A DNA stretch of 64,000 nucleotides from NCBI GenBank assembly GCA_023055505.1, contig JALIRH010000019.1, forward strand, positions 2,604,001 through 2,668,000, written 5' to 3'. Positions 53,998-64,000 of the stretch are shown in pieces (the first letter of the stretch is position 1; each line of letters begins with the position of its first letter). This stretch comes from Callipepla californica brunnescens (taxonomy: Eukaryota > Chordata > Aves > Galliformes > Odontophoridae). Position numbers and translations under genes: made by a program. The notes beneath the pieces are model-generated. The model made no database searches. It was given only the letters and a program-made list of their open reading frames with translations, and had not been told where the DNA came from.

Positions 53998-54440
53998 CTT
54001 TTAAATTACATGCTGTGTTTCTGGCATTGATAGCAAGGAAATTCCTAACTGCTAGTAAATGTATTATCTCTTTACAGTACTTTGTTTTCTCAAGCAAAAC
54101 CTGCTGGGGTATGCTAGCCTGAGCTGAATTGAAAGTCCTTGAAAACTCTCATTGGAAAGCCTCAACTTGCTGTAATTACACTGTATGTGCAACCAAGGTG
54201 TTGCAAAGAGATTCTTCTGGTTAAATCCTCCCTCTCCTATCAGTAGGCAACTACTTTTGAAGAATAATTTTTTTCTGTCAGACTTGTCAGATTCTAGAGG
54301 TCTCTGTAACTTTAGAACTCATCATTTTCTCAGTGGAAACAGTAAAAGGTGGTTTTGTTTTCTTAAACTTTAATGGAAGTAGGATGCAGCTGACTTTGGC
54401 AGGAAGAAATTCTGTGTAAGTATACAATCCTAACAAGACT

Positions 54441-54468
54441 GTGTGTGTGCTCACGAGAGAGAGAGAGA
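54441..54468. repeat. short GT and GA microsatellites
   Basis: A (GT)n run of about nine bases is followed after five bases by seven GA units at 54455-54468. Confidence 0.85.
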
Positions 54469-54986
54469 CTGTGCACTGAAATATTTTAATGTCTTGGCAT
54501 ACTTTTGACATGCAGTGGGTGCATTTATCTTTCAGAAAGTGAGCATCTACTCTCTCTTGCCTTCCCCCTCTGCCACTGCTTTTTTTCTCCCTCCCCACAG
54601 CCCCTCAAGTTACACTGTTGTAAGAACTGTGCTTAAAATAAAATAGTTTTCCCATTAGTGGTTCTTTAAAGTTACAGTGTCCTTGATCTGGAAGAAGTAT
54701 TTCTGTATTTTGTGCTGATGGTTCTGAAGTCTGAAAACCAACTGTTGTTAAGTTAATCATATTTGTGCAATTAATACTATAGCATTGAATTGGGTACTGC
54801 TGATGTCTTTGAACATTTGTAGGATCACAGGTTCTCCAGCTCCAAAGTACGTGAATTTCAAACAGGTCACTGTGCAGCCAGCTCCTGGTTGAAGATGGTG
54901 AGAAGAATATAGAGTTGAAAGGTATAACAAGGCTAGTTTTAGCTCTGCTATTACTTTGTAGTCATTTAGTATTTGTGACCAAGTGA

Positions 54987-55074
54987 GGTGTTCTCAGTTT
55001 ATGTGCTAGAAAAGAGAGAAAGCTCTGGGAGGTGTTCACAATTTATGTATTAGAAAAGAAAGAGAGCTCTGGGA
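54987..55074 (+). repeat. tandem duplication of a 44-bp unit
   Basis: Two adjacent 44-bp copies, 54987-55030 and 55031-55074, both begin GGTGTTC and end AGCTCTGGGA. They share the TTTATGT-TAGAAAAGA core and differ at only a few bases, with no indel. This is a local duplication, old enough to have accumulated several substitutions. Confidence 0.9.
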
Positions 55075-57655
55075 CAGCCCTGGATTCTATTCCGAACTCT
55101 TCTTTATTCTTTTTTTATTGTTGTTGTGTAGAAACATTAAACACCAGAAACATTACCAGATACCTGCATGTCCCAGAATGCTGCATTTTAGTTTTCTGAA
55201 GACGCGCAGCCTTAGCAAATTTAGAATTTGGTGTTCTGAAGGTCAGAATCAGGAAGAAATCTTGCCTGTATTGTCCTGGCAGTTGCTGCAAAAATGCGTA
55301 GGTGTTAATGTTGCTGAATCTTTATTTTGATCTTGTACACTCTAAATTATTGATCTCAAAATACTCATTCAATTTTATAGTCGGTACAGAGGTATTTCAT
55401 GTTGCTGTTTTGGCAGCATCTTTCTTTATATATAGTATTGTAATAGAAAGCCTGCTAAGTATATCTTACTTTAAAGGTATGATTTACATGTTAAGATTTT
55501 AAATAATATATGTGTTTTCAGTATACGAAGTAGGAAGGGTAGTTTGTGTGACAATTTATGAAAATGGTTGTTACAATAGCAGTTTATACAGGCTTCTTAA
55601 ATAATAAGCACTTCTACTTTGTGTAAGACTTCAGTGCAGAAAGCACAGCTGGGTCTTAAGCTGCTCAACAGAGATGATAAAATCTTCCCTCCAGAAATTA
55701 ATACCACTGTATTTTTTTTATAGCATCTCTGAAGTTCACAGTAGTTTGTGTTGATGAGTAGGCGAACTATCAGCCCTACAAATAGCATTGAAATTGTAGA
55801 CTTCTGAGAAGGTTAATTATTGATTCATTTCCTAAATAAAAGAAGATTATGATGTTAGGAATATATTCAGTGTTAGAACAAACAGTGTGTGCCTTTTCAT
55901 ACCCTAAAATAGGGTGCAGTTAATGGGTATTTTAAGTGTTCTTGGGATTGTTTGCCTGCTCAGAAAGGAATACACCTGGACTGTCGAAAACTGTGAGAAA
56001 AGAGTCCTAATAATGATAGGCATATAGATGTGAATGCATAAGACTCCTTTGCTTTCAAACTTTTGCTGTGTGAACTGGTCAGGTAACATCACCTGACATT
56101 GTCTTGCTACTGCCAAGCCCCAAGTTAGTACGCCTTTATAGTCATGGTTTGTGCAGCTCCTACTGGCCTCTGTGTGGGTTCTTTTTTCCTGTGGTTCCCT
56201 GAGTACTCTGGATACTGGAAGAATGTGTGTTGTAATTGCACATACGCCATTGGAGGAGAACATTGGAGAATGTGGAAGAGTACTGTTTGAAAGGAAAGGT
56301 GTGGGATTCACCAGGAATAGGAGCTGTGGGGTCTGGTTTGCATCTGTAAGCACTATTTGTGTGGTTTAGGTGGTAAAATGCCACCACATGTTGTTTTAGC
56401 AGGCTGTCCTGCTGCCTCCTGTGATGTGCTGGAACTGCTATTGCTCACTGTCCCTTGGGTATATCAGGCATAACCAAGGCTGTATCTATGTTAGTGTTTC
56501 CATTTGGAGCTGAAGTGCAACTTTGAAGTGAATCCCTCAGAAGTCCCCACTTACTGAATGCTGGCTTGTTCTGCAAACTGTTTTAGGGACATACAGGCTA
56601 GATTTGGAGAAGACTAAACCAAAAGCTATCTTTCAGGCTTGCACTGAACAGCCTTTAACCTCTAGTGAAGGCATTGTGATTGAGGCCTTTGAACATCTTT
56701 GGGCCACGAGGATAGTGAGCTATGGGAAGAAGATATAGCAGGAGGCACTTAATGGAAGAAATGTCTTGACAGATTATTGAAAACATGAGGGTAACGATGG
56801 CTTTTTGTTCTGGGCAGCACATCCCAGCTTACAGTTCAATAATAACTACATGTACATGTAAGCTGATTGTTTTGTTGCATACTTTTTTTTACAATGATAA
56901 ATGTCATCACAGAAAGAGATGCAAGGATTTTTCAATATATACTGTGCTTGATGCAAGAAAAACGTCTTCTATTGCCTTTTTCCAACTCTTTGCTCCTCAA
57001 GGTATGTTGTTAATAGTGAACTGCATACAGGTTACAATTTTAGAAGTACCTTCTATGCCAGAGGATATTGAGGCTTTTTTTTTTTTTTTTTTTAACTAGC
57101 AATCACTTCATCTCTAGTCATTTCATCCACCTCTGAAAAGTAGTGAAACAATTACAAATTTTACACAACCATCTAGAAAAGGCACCAAATTAACTTCAGA
57201 AAATTTCTGTCAGTCATGAAATGGTTTGCAGTTTATACAAAGTTAAAAGAGCATTTTTTCAGATGTAAATCTCTGTCATTGCCATCTGTGTGTTTTAGGG
57301 TGTGTTAAAACCCCTTTCTGCACCATGTCACAGGCTTTTTATAGGCCCCTTGTTTCTCTGGGTGTATGGCACGTTGCCAAAGGCTAACTATATTGCCAAT
57401 AAAATAGTGCTTTACAGAACTTTTCTGGAAATTGAACTTCCTCTCTGACTCATTTTTGTTTCTTTGGCCTATTTTGTTTATACTTTCATTGTTGTTAGTG
57501 CATACTATATACTCAGTACAACAAAAATGTAATATAATACCCTAATCCTGATAAATGGGGGGTAGCACTTGTGGTATACCTTTTATTTATCAAGCTACGG
57601 AGCTTTCCAAAGGATTCTGTTTCATGTCTCTGATACCAAATTTAATGATGTTTTC

Positions 57656-57706
57656 TTTTTTTTTTTTTTCAAAACCTGTATTAAATAGGTATAGATCGAC
57701 TTTTGC

Positions 57707-57733
<27 letters not shown>
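57656..57733. repeat. pair of long poly-T tracts
   Basis: Fourteen Ts (57656-57669) and twenty-seven Ts (57707-57733) are separated by 37 bp. The minus-strand frame across them is a lysine-rich artefact. Confidence 0.9.
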
Positions 57734-57737
<4 letters not shown>

Positions 57738-58539
57738 CCATATATACTCTTTGCAATAGCAGTATATTGGAGTTAGCGTTGTAGTTTTGCAATTTAAAGA
57801 GCTTTACTTTACCATGCCTTTTGGTGCAAATCATGCTTTTCTGCACAGATGTCATTGTTTTTGATATTTAAGCGAAGTCCATATATTTTTTTTAGCATTC
57901 TGGTTCTCTCTCTGTAAATGCATTTGCAAGTGGCATGAGTAGACAATAAAGTGGCTGTGAAATAGAGTCAAACCATGCAAGGCTTGATGTGTATTTTACA
58001 GTCTGCATTTAGATGGTATAAGTTGTTCTCTTGTGAAAGCAGGCTATGCGCTGCTAGCTAATGGTTTGTCCTCTGACATAGCCACTAGCATGCTATTCTT
58101 CAGGAAAACAAACAAATGGAAGTGATGTAGGTAGCTATATTGTCCCAGCTACCTGGAATCAGAGCAGAAGTCTTGCTGTCTCTTAGAGATGCTGCTTGTT
58201 CATTCTGACTAATAATACTGTCAGCTACGTGTTTGTTTTGACTTTTTGTTCTTATCTAATTTTTCTGCGTCTGTGATGGTGAAACAACAAAGAAGGTTAT
58301 GCTGAGAAGATATGCACATTTTGCTGTGGCAAGTGGCTAGCTGGTTTTCTTTCGGTGTTGTGTTCCAACTTTTCTAATACCACTGTGGTAATCTGTAATT
58401 GTTTGTGTGTCTGGTATGCATTATTTCTAGCCATTTTAATGTAATATTACAGTTATTAACTATGACTACTGGTTTATAGTGGCTGTAATCCTTGAATGTT
58501 TTCTGTTATTGTAGTTTAGGGCCACTTTGTTAGAGCATT

Positions 58540-58569
58540 AGCCACCTTCTGGTTTGTATCAAGGTGGCT
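58540..58569. repeat. perfect 9-bp inverted repeat
   Basis: AGCCACCTT (58540-58548) and AAGGTGGCT (58561-58569) are exact reverse complements around a 12-nt loop. It could be a chance hairpin or a paired E-box-like site (CACCT/AGGTG). Confidence 0.75.
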
Positions 58570-58716
58570 GTCTAATGGATCATTAACTGCTAGTGAGGCC
58601 AAGATCCTTGGGGACTTGCCTGGTACAGTAGTTGTGATGTGAGAAGTGAAGCTCATTGAGCAAGCAGTTTCAGCACAGTGAACACTATAGTGGTGTAAAA
58701 TGGAACGACTTTGTGC

Positions 58717-58737
58717 TTTTTTTTTTTTTTTTTTTTT
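58717..58737. repeat. poly-T tract
   Basis: Twenty-one uninterrupted T residues. Confidence 0.85.
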
Positions 58738-60080
58738 GTTACAACATATTCTCGTAATTGCAGTGTATTTTAGAAGCCCTGAATGGGCAGATGTTGAATT
58801 AGAGACTCCTGAAGCAAGCATGGCAGTCTTTCCTACATCCCCCAAATAATAGTACTATATGAAGAAAAATGGATCACCCAAACTTCTGAGGAGGTACAGT
58901 GTATGACTTCGTGTTCTTTCTGGGTAATCCACACTTTTCTGAGGTCTTTTGGTTTTCCTGGCCTTCTGACAGCGCAGGTAGCATCTAGACTTCCATTCAA
59001 TTTGGAGATACTTCTGTGATAAGGTCAGTTCCAAGCCATTGTTCTCAGCTGAAATGTGTTAGTCAGAGGCACACAGAGGCAGCTCCTAATTTAGAATATC
59101 CTTGTTGGTCCATTAAGACTTCCACTGGACCATTCAGAGATCAGTAAGGGCTATAGTGTTAGGGATCTAAGAAAGTGTCACATCTTTGGGGTAACTAAAT
59201 ATTCGGTCCTCCTTCATCTTTGATCTTGCTTATGGGATTGTATTGAACTTGAAAGTTTTGTGTGGTTTTGACTGATTATTGTTTTAGATGTGTTTACCTG
59301 TATCTTAAAATTCATCCAAGAGGCTGCTTCTGTGGTTCTGACCTTGCCGAAATTTTCATGCCAGTTTATATATAGTAATTGTCGCAGTTAATGATAAAAT
59401 GGTGATTTTTTTTTTTTTTTGAACTAGGAAATGCTGTTATAGTTTACCAAGTATTAAGTCAGCGCTTTTGCTTAAGTTGGGATTTCAGTTAGCTGCCTTT
59501 TAATTACAAAATGACCATGTGTACTAGAAAACATTGCTTTAGTCCTTCAAAATATGAATGTATGGATTGTTAAATAATATTTACAGAGTTGAATCTTTCT
59601 TGCAATGAGATCAAAATATTGAAGGTTTAATATGAAGCAAAGGCCTATCAGTGTTTGGAAAATATTCAAACTCCCAACACCTTTCTCAGAGATAGGAATA
59701 CTCCTTCAAGCAATGTATATGAGATATATATCAGTCCAGGAGGCTGTAGCTGGTATTGGATTAATCTGTTCAAAATTGAGACAGATATGTGCGTGTTGTT
59801 TTGATTGACATATAAACAGTTCATATACTATGACTCAATTTAACTGGTTCACTTGCTTGGATGTACCAATAACTTATTTGTAATTTAGAATTGGCATGTT
59901 TATCTTAAATAAATTAAGGGGATAATCCAAATGTCAGTATATTTGTAGATGGAGGAAGAGAAAAAGAAGAAACAGGAACTTAAATGATGTTTGGAAATGT
60001 CAGATTTTTTTCAGAGGTGGAAGGCTGTGGAGAAGGGAAGTTGCATTTAATTAGCTGTAACTGCCTGCCCACATTTTCCT

Positions 60081-60102
60081 GAGCATATGGGAGTATGCTC
60101 CC
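60081..60102. repeat. overlapping palindromes GAGCATA...TATGCTC and GGGAG...CTCCC
   Basis: GAGCATA (60081-60087) pairs with TATGCTC (60094-60100), while GGGAG (60089-60093) can instead pair with CTCCC (60098-60102). The two stems compete for the same bases. Confidence 0.7.
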
Positions 60103-60444
60103 GAACAAATGACACAGTTCTCAACTGCACCCTGTTGATGCACCATTTTAATTGTGTCAAGATGTAGTTACCAGACTGACACACACAGCTATGCTTTAAA
60201 AATTCAGGATTTATATTTCTTTCATTGTCTGGTACTATTGAATTATGAATATATTCTGTTGCTGTTAGATTTTCCTAATCTGTAAAACTACTTCAGTGAA
60301 ATAAATGATGTTACGGTTAATGTGTTTGGATGATAATTACAAAATTGATAAAATAAGCATTTGTACTTGACTTCAAGGAGCTTATTTGGCCCTTTTGATG
60401 CAAGCCCTTGGCTCCAAAAAGCAAATTAAGCTGTTGTTGTTGGC

Positions 60445-60472
60445 TTTTTTTTTCCTTTTTTTTTTTTTTTTT
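60445..60472. repeat. T-rich tract T9CCT17
   Basis: Nine Ts, CC, then seventeen Ts. The minus-strand lysine-rich frame over it is not credible. Confidence 0.85.
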
Positions 60473-61849
60473 CTCACCCTCCATTAGCAGTCTTTCTATT
60501 GCACACGGTACGTGATAAATCAACTGCAGGAGCTTTAGAGTTGCCATAACATGACATTACCTATCAGCTTGTCAAGTCTGTGTTGACTCTGCGCCTTTTA
60601 GGCTGTATATTTCTTCAAAGTCTAGCGCCAGTTACTTAGTCAGCTCTAACTAATTTCAGAGTGGAAAGGAAACTTTACTGGAGTGCTGTTTGGGATCTGC
60701 TTTTTAATCCTGGTCTGTTTAATGTTTGCCTCCTGACATTCTAGGCCAGACATCATTTTAATGGTATGTGTGGTGATAAAGCCAATAAACTGTCAAGATG
60801 ATTGATAATCTAAGCATTATAGCAATATGACTTTCCTGTTCTCCTCTGTGCTTTAGATGATGGTTTCCAAATTGAATTCTTACAGTGTGCTGTATGCTTG
60901 TTGGAGAATCTCTGAGCAAGCGGTTGGGAGGAAGTAGCCCTTGCTAATGCAGGCTTTTAGATTGCTGTTATTATTGGAAGGACTTTTAATTTGGGAAATG
61001 CGAAGTGGGAATTCTACCAGTGAAAGAATAGAATGGACCTCTAAATTTTTGAAGTTCTGTTATTTTTGTGGCCACCTAGGATGAATCTCAAAATTTCGCA
61101 TGGCTGATTGCTTTATCTGTAATGTCTCTCAGCTAGAGATAACAGTGCACAGCATAGTGTGTGCATGGCTTCCAGGTTCACTTATGCAAATTCAGTAGCT
61201 ATTTTTCATCACCTTAATTGAAAGTCATTGGTCAGAGTTGCTCACTTTTTATTTTGGGGAACTTGGAGTCAATTGATTTTTAATTATTTTTGCACGATGC
61301 CCAAAATTAATGGTTTTCATCTTGAAGTTTTGTGCTGGTTCCTGAACAGTGACAGGACAAGGGCAAACAAATGATGGATATTTGTGTTTTGGAACTGCTC
61401 TGCCCGTGTTGTTTTTGTTTAGTAAATATGTTAAGTTTCCCAGTATGTCAATTTCATGGTTATGTTTTCAATTTTTATTTAAACCAGAAGTCAGCACTCC
61501 TGCGCTGCCTGAAGAAATTTTATACCAGTAAACCCTCATTAATGTGCATTGATTGACAAACACTGTTCTGTGCACTTTCACGGATGTGTAGTGTAACAGG
61601 GACAGAGCCACATCATTTTTACAGTGCACAAGTGATATATTTTTTTCTGAATTTCTATTGCAAAACACATCTGAATGATTTTTTTTTTAAACTTTGAGCA
61701 TATAAATACTACTATTCCTTTTTTTTTTTTTTTTTCCTTCTTGTTTTTGCTATAACCACTTCCCATTTGGAAATTAATAGTTAATTTTGGTACATGACTG
61801 AATATAAAGTTCTGATGCACTAGAAAAAGGATCTTTTATGCAATAGTTT

Positions 61850-62040
61850 TCACTGTAGGGCCAACCTGGATGACTGGAATTAGCTTGACTTTGGTGGCAA
61901 CAACCAAACCAAGAAGACAGGTGTGTACTGCTGAGCCTTTCCTGGTGCGAAGCACTGCTCCCCTTGTGTGCTGGAAGGTGCAGCCCCAGCCCGGTGTGAC
62001 CCATGGCAGTGCCAGCCCCCATATGCTTCTGTTCTAGTGA
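61850..62040. other. GC-rich unclassified segment
   Basis: Roughly 190 bp of balanced to GC-rich DNA within T-rich intron, with a run of cytosine-rich words near 61980-62010. It may be an old repeat fragment. No diagnostic repeat words are visible. Confidence 0.25.
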
Positions 62041-63568
62041 TACTGATGGAGAACTGTTCCTCTAGGCATTCGGCAGGAAGCTGTGGGAAGGGCTTAGAAG
62101 CCTTCTAGATACCTTTTAAGAACTTTTGCTGCATCTGGAAGCTGAGTGAGTTAACTAATCTAGTAAAAGCTTTTATTTTGTGCGTGTGTGTTAATAGGGA
62201 CTAGATTAGAGGTGGTAACTCGAGAGCTTTGTTAAATCTGCAGTGAAGATACATCTCTTAGGGCAATCAGAGCTCAGGAAATAATTTGTGCCTGTGCATA
62301 CCACTAGGGTAAGTCCTCTGGCAATTGAGAGCCACTCTCCAAAACAAGTCTTTTGCTTTCGGCTTTGTCTTTGTTCCTTTGCCTTCCCTTCTCTTCCTAC
62401 AGCACACCCATCTTTTTTCCTCTGACAGTTCACTGGTTCAAGTTGTGCTTCTTCATGTTGCCAGGATGATCTAGTGTGTTGCTGAGTTTGTAAAATTGCG
62501 CAAAAGCACTCTGTTGAATAAAGGGGGTAGACCAGAAATGACTTTGGGAGGTGTTCCAGAAAATGGATTGGTAGGGCACTTGGGGTTTATTGCATTCCCT
62601 TTGGAGTGAGAAATTGCAGAATTTAACCCAAACTTAAGAACAGACCTGATGTATGGTGAATCTTTTAGCTGGCTTTGCTTAGAATAAAGGAGAATTCTTT
62701 CTGGGATTTAGGGATTTTTTCTCTCTGATGTGTCTTGTTCTGTTCCTTGGGGTGCTTGCTTTTTACTCAAGGAAAAGAACTATTATGCCTTGGTAGTGTT
62801 TGCTGGTACTGAAGTCTCTTCTTGTGGGGAACTGCCAGGCTCCATCTTTGGCCAGAGTAAATTAATAATTTTGTTAAAATTCAGGCTAACAGAGAATGGG
62901 CATCAACGGATACAATGTATATTTGACTGAATCTTTTGAAGTCGTTTTTTTCTGAATTGTTAGATCAAATTCTGTGCTGTGTAACTTACCTGGAAGGAGG
63001 AGGAAAAAAAAAAAAAGCATCTAAGCTGGCCTTCTTCTCATCAAACTAAAGACTTCCCGAAGTAAAATTAAGCTGGTTCTCACCTACCAGGATGAGGCAA
63101 AAAAGGCTAAAGCTTTTACACTATTTTTGTATGATTTCCTGTGGCTTTTTCTTCTTTTTCATTGTTTTTTTTTTCCTTTTTTTCGTAACAATGGTTATTT
63201 TAAGTAAAAATTAATAATGGCTTGAATAATGAGGCAAGATTTTTTTTTTTTTTATCAGCAAGCATTTGGGTGCTTTTGAATGGGTTTCTCTTCTCCCCAG
63301 ATGTTCTAGGGTGACTTGGAGTATTATATATTTTTTTCTCAAGATTCTTTCCTCAAGAAGAGTGATGGGGGCCAACCTTATAGTAGAGTTCTTAATAGAT
63401 TAAAAAATATATGAATTAATAATGTGAGCAAAAAATCTTATATACATGGAGAAAGATGTGCCTAGTGGGGAAAGGTACAGCTCCCCTTTCCCGCATTGCC
63501 TGATTATATTGATGGGAAGGAAAAATCTGTAGTAGCATTCTTTGTTGTTGTTCACCTGTTGCTTCTCT

Positions 63569-63597
63569 GTTGTAAGTAAGTTGTATTTACTTACAAC
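63569..63597. repeat. perfect 10-bp inverted repeat next to CR1
   Basis: GTTGTAAGTA (63569-63578) and TACTTACAAC (63588-63597) are exact reverse complements with a 9-nt loop, about 35 bp before the recognisable CR1 sequence begins. Confidence 0.8.
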
Positions 63598-63629
63598 TTA
63601 TTTATGTACTTATATATGTACTTTGGTAG

Positions 63630-64000
63630 ATGAAAAGCTGGATGGGCCAGCAATGTGTACTTGCAGCCCAGATCAACTGCATCCTGGTCTGCATCAAAAG
63701 AAGGATGGCAAGCAGAGTGAGGGATGTGGCTTTCCCCCTCTACTCTGCTCTTTTGAGGCCTCTTCTGCAGTACTGGATCCAGGCCTGGAGCCTCCAGGAG
63801 GGTGTGTGTGTGGAGCTGTTGTAATTGGTCCACAGGAAGGCCACAGAGATGTTTAACAACACTAAACTGAAAGAGAGAAAATTTAGCATAGATGTTAGGG
63901 AGAAATTCTTTACTCAGAGGAAGGTGAGGCCACTGGCAAAGGCTGCCTGGTGAGGATGTGAATGTCTCATCCCCGGAGGTGTTCAGGACTGGGTTGGATA
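63630..64000 (+). mobile_element. CR1 LINE copy with RT C-terminal remnant, runs off window
   Basis: One + frame reads NCILVCIKRRMASRVRDVAF followed by a PLYSALLRPLLQYW-type segment. This is the C-terminal end of the CR1 ORF2 reverse-transcriptase polyprotein (the 'CILGCIKR...SR.REV..PLYSALVRPHLEYC' region of the family). The frame is broken before the family's end. After it come the 3'-UTR words GGAAGGCCACAGAGATG, GATGTTAGGGAGAAATTCTT, ACTCAGAGGAAGGTGAGGCC, CATCCCCGGAGGTGTTCAGG and GGGTTGGAT. A piece of the usual 'gagcacctctcctatgagg' region is missing, so there is an internal deletion. The 3' tail lies beyond the window. Confidence 0.93.

Larger units (their letters stand above)
60030..61320. 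promoter_or_regulatory. candidate conserved noncoding cluster
   Basis: About 1.3 kb of transposon-free DNA contains homeodomain-type TTTAATTAGCTG near 60047, GATAATTAC near 60331 and TTGATAATC near 60802, plus an overlapping palindrome at 60081-60102. One T-rich tract (60445-60472) interrupts it. The texture matches that of long-range developmental enhancers, but conservation could not be measured. Confidence 0.3.
21921..64000 (+). other. LRMDA: LRMDA intron 2 (5' part, runs off window)
   Basis: From the GTATGT donor of exon 2 to the end of the window no further coding exon was recognised. The DNA is AT-rich with scattered homopolymers, two CR1 copies, one mariner remnant and several blocks that may be regulatory. 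A long intron fits the known size of LRMDA, which exceeds 1 Mb in human. A short exon lacking obvious LRR residues could have been missed by eye. Confidence 0.7.

Noticed and set aside
55904..56353. 149-codon minus-strand open frame
   Set aside because: No family motif, no exon boundaries or promoter nearby, and no coding-like composition.
1..64000. CRISPR arrays, prokaryotic operons, tRNA or rRNA genes
   Set aside because: No regularly spaced repeats, ribosome-binding patterns, cloverleaf or rRNA signatures were seen; the DNA is vertebrate.

Overview
This is vertebrate genomic DNA, most likely from a bird and probably a galliform such as chicken. The grounds are single-copy, mostly AT-rich, intron-like sequence with two CpG islands; several CR1 LINE 3' ends, the dominant interspersed repeat of birds; and a decayed mariner that resembles the chicken family known as Galluhop. 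There is no operon structure, dense coding or CRISPR array, so this is not a microbial window.

The one gene supported at exon level is the 5' part of LRMDA (C10orf11, leucine-rich melanocyte differentiation associated) on the + strand. Its promoter lies in a CpG island at about 17.69-18.62 kb. Coding exon 1 (18005-18034) gives ten codons, MAGLVVSGAQ, and ends at a consensus GTAAGT donor. Coding exon 2 (21820-21920) follows a good acceptor, continues in phase, and ends at a GTATGT donor inside the first leucine-rich-repeat strand. No exon 3 was recognised, so the 42 kb from 21921 to the end of the window is read as LRMDA intron 2, consistent with the very large size of this gene in other vertebrates.

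From left to right: (1) 1-720, a CpG island in the position expected for the ZNF503-side promoter or its divergent noncoding transcript, since ZNF503 lies upstream of LRMDA in the opposite orientation in human; (2) about 0.8-17.7 kb, intergenic DNA with microsatellites, homopolymers, one CR1 3' end and one exon-like block with good splice sites at 15475-15582; (3) 17.7-21.9 kb, LRMDA promoter, exon 1, a 3.8 kb intron 1 with a CR1 fragment, and exon 2; (4) 21.9-64 kb, intron 2, holding two CR1 copies (the last runs off the window end and carries a reverse-transcriptase C-terminal remnant), a deleted mariner with a broken transposase, a tandem 44-bp duplication, several inverted repeats, and clean AT-rich blocks that look like candidate conserved noncoding elements.

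Most open frames of 60-160 codons are chance ORFs with no coding character. I found no convincing new protein system. The items most worth checking are the orphan exon-like block upstream of LRMDA, the candidate regulatory blocks in intron 2, and the GC-rich palindrome-bearing insert near 23.6 kb.
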